Below are positions 23,719 to 32,194 of a stretch of DNA of 64,000 nucleotides, piece after piece. Each line of letters begins with the position of its first letter. Within the stretch, counting starts at the first letter, position 1. Both the position numbers and the translations under genes were made by a program. The stretch lies in NCBI GenBank assembly GCA_910588195.1, contig CAJUPN010000007.1, forward strand, positions 38,367-102,366. The letters are read 5' to 3'. A model generated the notes under the pieces. That model saw only the letters and a program-made list of their open reading frames with translations, did no database searches and had not been told where the DNA came from. This DNA comes from an uncultured Bacilli bacterium (lineage in GTDB: Bacteria; Bacillota_I; Bacilli_A; RF39; UBA660).

Positions 23719-25301
23719 ACAGGGTTGTATCTATTTTTATCACGTTTGTTTTTCTTATCTTTCTTGTATTCTTCAATCGCGATTGAATAAACATTATTGT
23801 AAAGATATTTTACTTTAGAAAATTTTTCTAAAACTAAAGCTCCAGCATTATTGGGATTTTTTCTTAATAATTCTTTATATAAATTTTCATCTACTCTTAA
23901 AAGGATTGATGATACAAGAGATAATTTATAAATTTCTTCTGTTAATTCAGTTTCTCTTGGTACTTGATTAAAGTTAAGTAAGTATTTTTTAAATCCTTGA
24001 ATATTTTCGGCTTCATTGTAGATAACTTTATTAAGATATATTTTATTTTTTTTGACATTAACATTTCTTTTTAGATATTCATCCTTAATCGCGTAAGCAA
24101 CTACAGAATCATACCAATCGATAATTTCTTTAGGATTGTTTTTAACATATCTAGTAAATTTATTATTATCAAGAATTAAATTACTAGAAGAAGAAAGTAA
24201 AATATTATAAAGGTTTTGATCTAATGGAGATGCAAATGTTACATTTTCTGTAAGTCTTAAGAAGAATCTTGAATCACTTTCTTCAATTTTTATAATTCCT
24301 TCTAATATCCATTTAAATATAAGAGTTCCGATTAAACAAGATCGATGCCTTATTACACTGTAATAGTTAGCAATAAAATATGTCTTATATAAATCTCCTT
24401 CACAAGGTATTCTATCAACATATTTTGATTCTTGTAAGGAAGGTACTACTTTAGATCTTTTATAAGGTTTTATACTTTTATAATCAGCACTTATTTTATC
24501 TTTCTTGATTAATTTATAAATAGAAAAACCAAGAAGAAAAGCAATGGTTAATATAATTAAAATCATGATTAGTATATTATCTAACACTTCTTCAATATAA
24601 GCATGAATTGGAGTCTTAGCTTTATATTCTTCATATTTTTCTTGGAATTTACCTTTGCTAACTAGATGATGTGAAAATTCATAGTCAGCTAAGGATGCCA
24701 TTATTTTTATTTTGGTTTTAGATTTTACATTTGAGGAAAATAAGTGAATCTTACCTTTATCAAATTCACAAGAAATATTATTACCTATTCCATAAAGAGC
24801 CATATTATTTTCATTAAACTCCGTAAATCCTGAAATATAAACATCTAATATACCTATTTCTAAAGAATTAGTTGAAGATAGAATATTCCAGTTGATTGCT
24901 GAAACATCATCATATTTAGTTATTATGCCATCAACCTTATATTTAATAGTTAATGATGCTTCTTTATTATTGGTTGTAAATCTAATCTTTTTTGTTTTTC
25001 CAGAATCTTGGTAATTATAAACTAAGTTTCTGTCCTTATTAAATTTATCAATATAAAGATAACTTGTTCCAGATTCTTCAGTTATACTAACATCTGTAAT
25101 TTTTGTTTTAGAAACATCATAAAAATTTTTTTCAAAATAATTATTGTTTTGGGGGCCAATCTGCCATACTTCTGTTATTTCGGCAATTCCATCTTCTAAT
25201 ATTGCAATCTCGACATCCATTCTATTTACTTTGGCAAGAGCAAAGGCATTTGATGAAAAAGCAAAAAAGCAGATAATTATAAGTAAAAGTTTTTTCTTCA
25301 T
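23709..25301 (-). CDS. DUF2207-family membrane protein
   Basis: A 530-residue protein. It has a signal peptide (KKKLLLIIICFFAFSSNAFA), an extracellular beta domain (VNRMDVEIAILEDGIAEITEVW, typical of DUF2207), and one membrane helix near residues 240-262 (ILIMILIILTIAFLLGFSIY). A cytosolic C-terminal part has winged-helix-like segments (LIGTLIFKWILEGIIKIEE) and a very basic end. The family is widespread in low-GC Gram-positives with no known function. The stop of the prepilin peptidase lies four bases before its ATG, so it belongs to the pilin-processing operon here. Confidence 0.8.
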   Translation of the reverse strand: MKKKLLLIIICFFAFSSNAFALAKVNRMDVEIAILEDGIAEITEVWQIGPQNNNYFEKNFYDVSKTKITDVSITEESGTSYLYIDKFNKDRNLVYNYQDSGKTKKIRFTTNNKEASLTIKYKVDGIITKYDDVSAINWNILSSTNSLEIGILDVYISGFTEFNENNMALYGIGNNISCEFDKGKIHLFSSNVKSKTKIKIMASLADYEFSHHLVSKGKFQEKYEEYKAKTPIHAYIEEVLDNILIMILIILTIAFLLGFSIYKLIKKDKISADYKSIKPYKRSKVVPSLQESKYVDRIPCEGDLYKTYFIANYYSVIRHRSCLIGTLIFKWILEGIIKIEESDSRFFLRLTENVTFASPLDQNLYNILLSSSSNLILDNNKFTRYVKNNPKEIIDWYDSVVAYAIKDEYLKRNVNVKKNKIYLNKVIYNEAENIQGFKKYLLNFNQVPRETELTEEIYKLSLVSSILLRVDENLYKELLRKNPNNAGALVLEKFSKVKYLYNNVYSIAIEEYKKDKKNKRDKNRYNPVGR

Positions 25302-25305
25302 AATT

Positions 25306-26070
25306 TTATACTCCTAATAAAATATTTATAAATTGGTAAAATAGACTACTGTTCCAGTAAATTATTAACATACTTATCGCTAAGAAAGGACCAAAAGGTA
25401 TCATACCCTCACTTTTTTTTATGGTACTATATATGGCATAAGGAAGTGCTAAGATAGCACCTAGAAAGATATAGATTATTCCTAGTTTAAAACCTAAAAG
25501 CATTCCAGCAATAAAGGTTAATTTTACGTCACCCCAACCTAGTGATTCTTGTTTAAAGGATTTATCGCCAATCATTTTTACAATAAGCATTATTAAAAAA
25601 AGTATTCCTCCTCTAAAAAGGCTATGTAATAGATATGAAAATCCCCCAGTTATAGGGAATACAATTATAAATATTAAAGTTGTAAAAAGTAATACTTCGT
25701 CTAGTATAACCATATATTTGCAATCGGATATTATTGTAATTACTACCATAGATACTAAAACAATTGATAAGATAGTTTCTATAGTAAAGCCAAAAATAGA
25801 AAAACTTAAACAATATAGAATACCAGTAATGATTTCTATTAAGGGATATTGTATAGATATTTTTTGTTTACATTTTCGACATTTTCCTTTTAAGAATAGA
25901 TAAGAAAAGACTGGTATTAATTCATACCAGTCTAAAATATGGTTACAATTAACACAATGAGATCTAGGTGATATAAGTGATTCGTTCTTTGGTAGTCTTA
26001 ATCCAACTACGTTGAAAAAAGAACCAAAAACAATACCAACTATAAATAAGCAAATGTAGATAAATATCAT
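25306..26070 (-). CDS. Prepilin peptidase (A24 family, ComC/PilD type)
   Basis: A 254-residue polytopic membrane enzyme that cleaves and methylates type IV pilin-like precursors. The start at 26070 is chosen because GGAGGT lies just upstream; a longer frame to 26127 would overlap the previous gene. It shows GSFFNVVGLRLP, the cytosolic zinc-type CVNC and CRKC pairs, SDCKYMVILDE (first catalytic Asp) and GWGDVKL (second catalytic Asp, GxGD). It sits between a PilC/ComGB-type gene and DUF2207, so the operon likely builds or processes a competence or secretion pseudopilus. Confidence 0.92.
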   Translation of the reverse strand: MIFIYICLFIVGIVFGSFFNVVGLRLPKNESLISPRSHCVNCNHILDWYELIPVFSYLFLKGKCRKCKQKISIQYPLIEIITGILYCLSFSIFGFTIETILSIVLVSMVVITIISDCKYMVILDEVLLFTTLIFIIVFPITGGFSYLLHSLFRGGILFLIMLIVKMIGDKSFKQESLGWGDVKLTFIAGMLLGFKLGIIYIFLGAILALPYAIYSTIKKSEGMIPFGPFLAISMLIIYWNSSLFYQFINILLGV

Positions 26071-26089
26071 TGTGTTTACCTCCAATTCA

Positions 26090-27688
26090 TTAAAGTATCT
26101 CTTGATATAAACTAAACATTGGAACAATTACAGCTATCATTATTCCACCTACTACAACAGCAAGGAATATAATTAGCATTGGTTCAATTAATGTCTTTAA
26201 TGAGTCAACTATCATCTTGTGTTGCTCAGCATAATAGTCTGATACTTTTCCCATCATCTCTGCAAGCTCACCAGTAGATTCTCCTGTTACCATCATATAA
26301 TAAGCAACTTCTGGTATCGCCCAATGTCCTTGGAAAGCTGATGATATTTTCTCACCCCTACCGATATAATTAATTGTATTAATCATAATTTCACGATATA
26401 TTTCATTTGATGTTACTTTTCCTAAGATATCCATTGAATCTGTAATGAAAACATTATTTTTTAACAAACTTGAGAAAGTCTTAGTAAAAATCATCATCTC
26501 TTTATAAATAATTATTTTACCTATTAATGGCATTTTCATAAAAATAGTTTGCATAAAATATCTGAATGCTTTGATATTTTTATAAAGTACGATTATAACT
26601 GTCAGAAATATTGCAAAAACAATTACTACATAAAGAAGATTATCCTTTAAGAATTCACTTGCAACAATTATAAATGCTGTAATTGGATTCAATGTAACAC
26701 CAGCAGTTTCATAAATACTAACAAACTGTGGAATTAAATATAATAATATGAAAATTACAACAGCTATTGAAAAGAATATAACTAAACATGGATAAGTTAA
26801 AGCACTTATCATTTCTTTTCTTGTTGTTTCTGTAGCTTTGTAGTAATCAGCCATCTCATCAAGAGTTCCTTCTAGGTCTCCAGTTGCCTCAGCTGATTTT
26901 ATCATATTAATAAGTAAACTTGGGAAGGCATCTCCCTGTTTTTCCATACTTTTTGAAAAACTCTCTCCTAAAGTTAAATTATAAACGATAGAATCGAAAG
27001 TTCTTTTTATGTTCTTATTTTTTCCCATCTGCTTACTTAAAATACGCATTGAATCTGTTAAAGGAATACCTGATTTTAAGTATGTAGATAGTTGTTGTAA
27101 CCAGAAAACAATATCCTTTATCTTTATTTTTCTTTTACCAAATAAAGATGAGGAACCATATAGTTTTTCGATTAAATCAGATGTTTCAATTTTAAATACT
27201 TTATATCCTTCATTTTCTAAGAAGGTATATACCTCTACTTTAGAAAAAGCGTAAAAGATATTAGATACTTGCTTGCCATCTGGACTTAATGCTGTGTAAC
27301 GGTATGTTACTGGTCGGTCACTTCTTATTTCTTCCCCTGAATCAATAGAATTAATTAAACTTTCTCGTGCTTTAATTAAAGATTCACTAACTCTAACTTC
27401 TTTTTTTATTGGTCTATTATCTAAAAGTGCTTGACTAGCTGCTTTTTCAGCTGCTATTCTTTCTTCTTCAGTCATGTAAGCACCACGAAGATTATTTGTT
27501 TCAATATTTTTATTGACACTGTTATATAAAGTGTCTGAAGATTTATTCCAAATCCATAATATTGGTGCAATAAGAGCTCTTAAAACATAATAAACTCCTA
27601 GACACACATACATTGGAAAGAAAAGGAAAAAGTTATCCTGTTTGTGTCCTTGTGTTTCACTTGCTAACCCCATATTTTTTCTAGACAC
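26090..27688 (-). CDS. Type II secretion/pilus inner-membrane platform protein (PilC/GspF/ComGB family)
   Basis: A 532-residue protein. An N-terminal extension of about 130 residues contains a membrane helix (FFLFFPMYVCLGVYYVL). Then comes the PilC N-terminal module (RYTALSPDGKQVSN) and two T2SSF domains with GEEISSDxGESFSKSM-like segments: LSTYLKSGIPLTDSM, GDLEGTLDEMADYY and GESTGELAEMMGKV. Three further membrane helices are visible (VIFFSIAVVIFILLYLI, VVIVFAIFLTVIIVLY, LIIFLAVVVGGIMIAVI). The extension makes it longer than typical ComGB (about 350). The assembly ATPase and pilins are not in the window. Start is GTG at 27688 or ATG at 27673. Confidence 0.88.
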   Translation of the reverse strand: MSRKNMGLASETQGHKQDNFFLFFPMYVCLGVYYVLRALIAPILWIWNKSSDTLYNSVNKNIETNNLRGAYMTEEERIAAEKAASQALLDNRPIKKEVRVSESLIKARESLINSIDSGEEIRSDRPVTYRYTALSPDGKQVSNIFYAFSKVEVYTFLENEGYKVFKIETSDLIEKLYGSSSLFGKRKIKIKDIVFWLQQLSTYLKSGIPLTDSMRILSKQMGKNKNIKRTFDSIVYNLTLGESFSKSMEKQGDAFPSLLINMIKSAEATGDLEGTLDEMADYYKATETTRKEMISALTYPCLVIFFSIAVVIFILLYLIPQFVSIYETAGVTLNPITAFIIVASEFLKDNLLYVVIVFAIFLTVIIVLYKNIKAFRYFMQTIFMKMPLIGKIIIYKEMMIFTKTFSSLLKNNVFITDSMDILGKVTSNEIYREIMINTINYIGRGEKISSAFQGHWAIPEVAYYMMVTGESTGELAEMMGKVSDYYAEQHKMIVDSLKTLIEPMLIIFLAVVVGGIMIAVIVPMFSLYQEIL

Positions 27689-27787
27689 CTTCTTTCTAGT
27701 ATCTCACTATGATATCATTATAGCATAATTTACTACTTTGTTAAACATTTTTCACAAATATAACATATAATTTAGTAGGTGATATTT

Positions 27788-28030
27788 ATGAACTTTAATT
27801 TACCATATATCTTACAAAACGGCATGAAAGTTTTAAACATTGTTAATAAAACTCTTCCTCTTGTGAAAGAGTTTAACCCAGCCCTAGGATTTATAAAGAA
27901 AAAATTAAAAACTGTAGCTCTACCAAATAATATAAATATGAAAAATACTCCAACTAGTAAGCAACCAGTTAGAGTAAATAATGTTAATAACAATAATATT
28001 AATAATAACTCTTTAACATTTTTTAGATGA
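27788..28030 (+). CDS. Small Asn-rich protein, VrrA/YqfQ-like N-terminus
   Basis: An 80-residue protein. The first half (LQNGMKVLNIVNKTLPLVKEFNPALG) is like the start of YqfQ/VrrA-type proteins (recalled resemblance only). The tail is low-complexity and Asn-rich (VNNVNNNNINNNS). The ATG at 27788, six bases from AGGTG, is preferred over the GTG at 27779. It runs divergently from the PilC-like gene, and its end overlaps the convergent 87-residue membrane protein by 8 bp. Function unknown. Confidence 0.55.
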   Translation: MNFNLPYILQNGMKVLNIVNKTLPLVKEFNPALGFIKKKLKTVALPNNINMKNTPTSKQPVRVNNVNNNNINNNSLTFFR

Positions 28031-28286
28031 TATTATATTTAGTAATTACAAAGTAAACTAAAAAGAGAAAAATAATTATATTGATAATTAAAGATATTGA
28101 ATTATATATCTTCTTTTTTGTGTTTACTAATATTTTTATATTAAACAATATAGCCACGATACTAGAAACTATGGCTACAATGCCATAATTAATATCGGAT
28201 TTTTCTTCTGTAAGCAAGAATAAAATGAGGATTATATTAATTGCTATGATATATAAACCAAAACGATTTTTGTCTTTTTCCTTCAT
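28023..28286 (-). CDS. Small three-helix membrane protein
   Basis: An 87-residue protein made almost wholly of membrane helices: FGLYIIAINIILILFLL, INYGIVAIVSSIVAILFNI and ISLIINIIIFLFLVYFVI. Short charged loops join them, and the N-terminus (MKEKDKNR) is basic. The ATG at 28286 has AAGGTG six bases upstream and is preferred over the GTG at 28295. It follows the rplQ terminator at a distance of about 25 bp. No family recognised. Confidence 0.6.
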   Translation of the reverse strand: MKEKDKNRFGLYIIAINIILILFLLTEEKSDINYGIVAIVSSIVAILFNIKILVNTKKKIYNSISLIINIIIFLFLVYFVITKYNII

Positions 28287-28310
28287 TATTCTCACCTTAG
28301 ACTAAGTTTA

Positions 28311-28348
28311 ACAAAAAAAGACTTGATTAGTCAACTAATTCAAGTCTT
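28311..28348 (-). terminator. Intrinsic terminator of the S10-spc-alpha operon
   Basis: On the minus strand AAGACTTGA pairs with TCAAGTCTT, with a further TTAG/CTAA inner stem and one bulged base, followed by TTTTTTTG. The rplQ stop codon is inside the hairpin. Confidence 0.9.
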
Positions 28349-28668
28349 ACAGTTAGGGCGTCATCGCCTTTTCTTTCTGTTAATTTAATAATTCTAGTGT
28401 ATCCACCATTTCTTTCAGCATAACGTGGAGCAAGTTCATTAAATATTTTACTAACAACAGCTTTATCGTTATGTAAGAATGCTAATGCTTTTCTTCTAGC
28501 AACTAAAGATCCATCTTTTCCATAAGTAATCATTTTATCAACAAATTTTCTTACTTCTTTTGCTCTAGCTTCAGTTGTAACAACTGCTTCATTCATGATA
28601 ACATCTTTAGTAATACCAGCTAAGATACTTCTTCTAATTCTTGATTCTCTTCCTAATTTTCTATACAT
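28327..28668 (-). CDS. rplQ: 50S ribosomal protein L17
   Basis: A 113-residue protein of the large subunit near the exit tunnel. It begins MYRKLGRESRIRRSILAGI (canonical), has TTEARAKEVRKFVDKMITYGK, and ends LTVRLELVD. It is the last gene of the alpha segment, 22 bp after rpoA, and its stop lies within the operon terminator. Length is normal for short bacterial L17. Confidence 0.97.
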   Translation of the reverse strand: MYRKLGRESRIRRSILAGITKDVIMNEAVVTTEARAKEVRKFVDKMITYGKDGSLVARRKALAFLHNDKAVVSKIFNELAPRYAERNGGYTRIIKLTERKGDDALTVRLELVD

Positions 28669-28690
28669 AGTGTAACCTCCTAACTAACTT

Positions 28691-29629
28691 TTAATCGCGG
28701 AACTTAAGTCCCATTTCATTAACTTTTTCAATTACTTCTTTTAATGATTTTTTACCTAAGTTTCTAATCTTAGTAACTTCAGTTTCTCTCTTATCAATTA
28801 AATCTTGCATTGTGTGGATTCCTGCACGTTTTAAGCAGTTGTAAGCTCTTACAGAGAATTCAATTTCTTCTATTGGAGTCTCTAATGTCTTAGTTATAGT
28901 ATCAACTTTCTTTTCTGCAATGATTCCAGTAATATCTGCGATTTGATTTAAATCTGCAATGATATTTAAATGTTCAATTAATATACGACTAGCAAGTGCC
29001 ATACATTCTTCTGGAGTAATAGATCCATTAGTATATACATACATTATTAACTTATCATAATTTTCGTTATGTCCAACACGGGCACTTTCAGTTTCAAAAT
29101 ATACTTTTTCAACTGGAGAATAGTTTGAATCTATTGGAATTAGACCAACTGTTTCTCCTAATAATTTTTTATTTTCTTTTGCATCAACATATCCACGACC
29201 ATTATCTACAGTCATTTCAATGTCGATTTTTCCACCTTTAACTAAATTACAAATAACTAAATCAGGATTTACTATTTCGATATCAGCATCATGATCAATC
29301 ATTCCGGCTGTTACTTCGCCTTCAGATGATGCAGATAATCTCATTATTTTCTTTTCTGTTGAATGATTCTTAACAACTAAGTTTTTAATGTTAAGAACAA
29401 TGTTCATAACGTCTTCTTTTACGCCATCAATTTTTTGGAATTCATGTAAAACTCCATCAATTTTTATACTAGTTACTGCACACCCTGGCATACTAGATAA
29501 CATTACTCTTCTTAATGCATTACCTATAGTTGTTCCAAAACCTCTTTCTAAAGGTTCTAGTTCGAATTTACCATAATGTTTGCTTTCAACATATTCAGTA
29601 ATTTTATATTCTGGTTTTTCAAAATTCAT
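28691..29629 (-). CDS. rpoA: RNA polymerase alpha subunit
   Basis: A 312-residue protein that dimerises to nucleate RNA polymerase assembly. The N-terminal domain shows LEPLERGFGTTIGNALRRVM and SSMPGCAVTSIKIDG. The C-terminal domain (from about 240) has the DNA/activator-contact helices (FSVRAYNCLKRAGIHTMQDL, KIRNLGKKSLKEVIEKV). Both domains are intact, so UP-element recognition is expected. It sits between rpsK and rplQ as in other Firmicutes. Confidence 0.98.
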   Translation of the reverse strand: MNFEKPEYKITEYVESKHYGKFELEPLERGFGTTIGNALRRVMLSSMPGCAVTSIKIDGVLHEFQKIDGVKEDVMNIVLNIKNLVVKNHSTEKKIMRLSASSEGEVTAGMIDHDADIEIVNPDLVICNLVKGGKIDIEMTVDNGRGYVDAKENKKLLGETVGLIPIDSNYSPVEKVYFETESARVGHNENYDKLIMYVYTNGSITPEECMALASRILIEHLNIIADLNQIADITGIIAEKKVDTITKTLETPIEEIEFSVRAYNCLKRAGIHTMQDLIDKRETEVTKIRNLGKKSLKEVIEKVNEMGLKFRD

Positions 29630-29657
29630 ATTTCAATCCTCTTTTCCTAATTATATA

Positions 29658-30044
29658 CTAATTTCTTGGACGTTTAGGTGGTCTACAACCGTTATGTGGT
29701 ACTGGTGTTTCGTCAGTAATAGATGCAATTTCTAATCCAGCAGTTTGTAATGCACGAATAGCATTTTCTCTACCATTTCCTACACCCTTAACAAATACAT
29801 CAACTGTTACAACTCCTGCAGTTTCTTTAGCAGCTTTTCCAGCAGATTCAGCAGCAAGACCAGCAGCATATGGAGTCTTTTTCTTAGATCCTTTATATCC
29901 TATTGTTCCACTTGATGCCCAGCTTATTGTATTTCCTGCTTCATCAGTTATTGTAACTAATGTATTGTTATATGAGCAAGAAATATGAGCTTGTGCCTTA
30001 GGTATATTCTTTTTAACTTTTCTTTTTCTTCTATTATAAGCCAT
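29658..30044 (-). CDS. rpsK: 30S ribosomal protein S11
   Basis: A 128-residue protein of the small-subunit platform. It begins with a basic tail (AYNRRKRKVKKN) and has AHISCSYNNTLVTITD, GTIGYKGSKKKTPYAA and the closing signature PVPHNGCRPPKRPRN. Complete, with a ribosome site GGAGG before the ATG. It lies 22 bp after rpsM. Confidence 0.98.
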   Translation of the reverse strand: MAYNRRKRKVKKNIPKAQAHISCSYNNTLVTITDEAGNTISWASSGTIGYKGSKKKTPYAAGLAAESAGKAAKETAGVVTVDVFVKGVGNGRENAIRALQTAGLEIASITDETPVPHNGCRPPKRPRN

Positions 30045-30066
30045 TTTCTATTAACCTCCGTTTCAA

Positions 30067-30441
30067 TTACTTAGTAGCTTTCTTTTTATTTGCAACTACT
30101 TTACCTTTACCCTTACGAGTTTTGGCATTACTTCTTGTACTTTGTCCATGAACAGGTAATCCTTTTTTATGTCTGATTCCTTGGTATGAACCTATTTCCA
30201 TTTTATTTTTGATGTTCATTTGAACTTCACGACGTAATTCACCTTCAACAAGATATTTGTCTACTTCTCCACGAAGGATGTTTTCTTGTTCGTTAGTTAC
30301 ATCTCTTACTTTCATTTCTGGATCGATATTAACAGCTTTACATATTTTTTTAGCTGTACTTTGTCCGATTCCATAAATTGCAGTTAATCCGATAAATAAT
30401 GCTTTATCTTTTGGTAATTCAATATTTTTTATACGTGCCAT
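30067..30441 (-). CDS. rpsM: 30S ribosomal protein S13
   Basis: A 124-residue protein of the small-subunit head that touches the large subunit and tRNA. It has the MARIKNIELPKDKALFIGLT start, the helix-hairpin-helix TAIYGIGQSTAKKIC, and GIRHKKGLPVHGQSTRSNAKT with a Lys-rich tail. It follows rpmJ by 9 bp. Confidence 0.98.
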   Translation of the reverse strand: MARIKNIELPKDKALFIGLTAIYGIGQSTAKKICKAVNIDPEMKVRDVTNEQENILRGEVDKYLVEGELRREVQMNIKNKMEIGSYQGIRHKKGLPVHGQSTRSNAKTRKGKGKVVANKKKATK

Positions 30442-30450
30442 AATAATCTC

Positions 30451-30564
30451 CTATCCTTGTTTTTGTTTGTGTTTTGGATTCTCACAAATAATCATTACTT
30501 TTCCTTTTCTTCTTATTACTCTACATTTAGGGCAAATTTTCTTAACAGATGCTCTTCTTTTCAT
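30451..30564 (-). CDS. rpmJ: 50S ribosomal protein L36, zinc-binding form
   Basis: A 37-residue protein: MKRRASVKKICPKCRVIRRK, then GKVMIICENPKHKQKQG, ending in TAG. CPKC and CENPKH supply the four zinc ligands, so this is the zinc-bound (C+) form. AGGAGG lies before the ATG. It sits between infA and rpsM, its usual place. The gene is short but unmistakable. Confidence 0.96.
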   Translation of the reverse strand: MKRRASVKKICPKCRVIRRKGKVMIICENPKHKQKQG

Positions 30565-30578
30565 ATAAGTAATCCTCC

Positions 30579-30791
30579 TTATTTCCTAAATTTTATAATC
30601 CCATGTGTTAAATCAGTTGGTGACATCTCTACTGTAACTCTATCGCCCGGTAAGATGCGTATTGTATGTATACGTATTTTACCAGAAACATGGGCAGTTA
30701 CAATTATTTTATTATCTAATTCTACTTTGTAAATCTCGTGAGTAACCTCTATTACAGTTCCCTCAACTTCAATTTTTTGCTCTTTAGCCAA
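30579..30791 (-). CDS. infA: Translation initiation factor IF-1
   Basis: A 70-residue OB-fold protein that binds the ribosomal A site during initiation. It starts MAKEQKIEVEGTVIEV and has VTAHVSGKIRIHTIRILPGD and TVEMSPTDLTHGII. It is slightly shorter than the usual 72 residues. The start is six bases downstream of the map stop, within the embedded secY-adk-map-infA block. Confidence 0.97.
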   Translation of the reverse strand: MAKEQKIEVEGTVIEVTHEIYKVELDNKIIVTAHVSGKIRIHTIRILPGDRVTVEMSPTDLTHGIIKFRK

Positions 30792-30797
30792 TTTTTT

Positions 30798-31547
30798 TCA
30801 CTCTCCTGTAAGTATTTCGTAGCCATCTTCTCTTATAACGACTGTATGTTCAAAGTGTGCAGCAGGATGACCATCCTCTGTTACAATTGTCCAATCATCA
30901 TCAAGAAGTGCTACATATCTTTTTCCAGCTGTTAGCATTGGTTCAACGGCAATTACCATACCTGCTTTTAATTCTATTCCAGTATTATATTTTCCATAAT
31001 TTGGAACATCAGGTGCTTCATGTAATTCGTGACCAACTCCATGTCCAACAAGTTCTCTTACAACACCTAAACCATGACGTTTAGCGTACTGTTCAATTCT
31101 TGCTGAGGCATTTCCTAGCTTTGCTCCAGCTTTTAGTTCTTTTAGTCCAGTATAAAGGGCTTTTTCAGTATGGTACATCAAATGTTCTTTTTCTTTATTA
31201 ATGTGACCAACTGGATAAGACCAAGCTGAATCTGAATGATAACCTTTATACAATGTACATATATCTAAAGTAACGATGTCTCCCTCTTTCAAGGTTACTT
31301 CATCACTTGCTATACCATGTACTACTTCTTCATTTATTGAAATACAGATGTTAGCTGGGTATCCCTCATAGCCTAAGCAACTTGGAATACCACCTTGAGA
31401 CCTTATAAACTTCCCTGCTTCATCATCTATTTCTTTAGTAGTAACTCCAGGACGCAACATTTTCTTTAAATGTTGATGACACATATATGTTATATGCCCT
31501 GATTCTTTTATCGTATTAATCTCTTCTTCATTGTAGATATTAATCAT
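30798..31547 (-). CDS. map: Methionine aminopeptidase, type I
   Basis: A 249-residue dimetal enzyme that removes initiator methionine. Metal ligands are seen as VTLDICTLYKGYHSDSAWSY (two Asp), GHGVGHELHEAP (His), VIAVEPML (Glu) and AHFEHTVVI (Glu). The start ATG overlaps the adk stop by four bases (ATGA). No N-terminal zinc or SH3 extension is present. It is placed between adk and infA as in other Firmicutes. Confidence 0.97.
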   Translation of the reverse strand: MINIYNEEEINTIKESGHITYMCHQHLKKMLRPGVTTKEIDDEAGKFIRSQGGIPSCLGYEGYPANICISINEEVVHGIASDEVTLKEGDIVTLDICTLYKGYHSDSAWSYPVGHINKEKEHLMYHTEKALYTGLKELKAGAKLGNASARIEQYAKRHGLGVVRELVGHGVGHELHEAPDVPNYGKYNTGIELKAGMVIAVEPMLTAGKRYVALLDDDWTIVTEDGHPAAHFEHTVVIREDGYEILTGE

Positions 31548-32194
31548 TTAATCACACTTTCAATTAAAGCAAATGTATTGTCTGGTGTTCCACTGTTATC
31601 TATTATATTTAAAATGCCTTTTTCTCTATAAAACTCTAGTATAGGTTGAGTATTTTCTATATAGGCATCAAATCTTACTTTGAAGGTACTTTCGTTATCG
31701 TCGCTTCTACTTATTAGTTCTCCACCACAATCATCACAGTAACCTTCTTTAAGTGGTTTTAATTTTTCTTCATATTTATTATAGCCACGGGAGCAGTTGC
31801 TACAAGTAATTCTTCCTAGTGCTCTATGCATTGCTATAGTTGAGTCCATCTCTAAATATAAAACAGCATCAACTTTTTTATCTAATTCATTAAGCAAAGC
31901 ATCAAGAGTATTAGCTTGTGCTATATTTCTTGGATAACCATCTAAAATGAAGCCATTATTAGTATCATTTTGAGTTAATCTATTTTTTAGTAACTCCGTT
32001 ACTATTTCATCACTTACAAATTCGCCACTCGACATAATATCTGCAATTTTAATTCCTAACTCTGATTTTCTATTAACTTCATCTCGAAGTAGATCACCTG
32101 TTGAAATATGAACATAACCATATTTTTTTACTAAAAGATCACTTTGTGTTCCTTTTCCTGCTGCAGGTGGTGCAATAAAGATTATATTCTTCAT
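31544..32194 (-). CDS. adk: Adenylate kinase, zinc-type LID
   Basis: A 216-residue enzyme that interconverts AMP + ATP and 2 ADP. The P-loop is IFIAPPAAGKGTQSDLL. The LID has ITCSNCSRGYNK and GYCDDCGGEL, giving four cysteines for a structural zinc, and RSDDNEST follows. It ends in TGA overlapping the map start, and its own start overlaps the secY TGA by four bases. Normal length. Confidence 0.97.
   Translation of the reverse strand: MKNIIFIAPPAAGKGTQSDLLVKKYGYVHISTGDLLRDEVNRKSELGIKIADIMSSGEFVSDEIVTELLKNRLTQNDTNNGFILDGYPRNIAQANTLDALLNELDKKVDAVLYLEMDSTIAMHRALGRITCSNCSRGYNKYEEKLKPLKEGYCDDCGGELISRSDDNESTFKVRFDAYIENTQPILEFYREKGILNIIDNSGTPDNTFALIESVIK

Noticed and set aside
27772..27993. 73-residue minus-strand frame opposite the Asn-rich gene
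   Set aside because: It is antisense to a frame with a good ribosome site and its sequence looks like an antisense translation.
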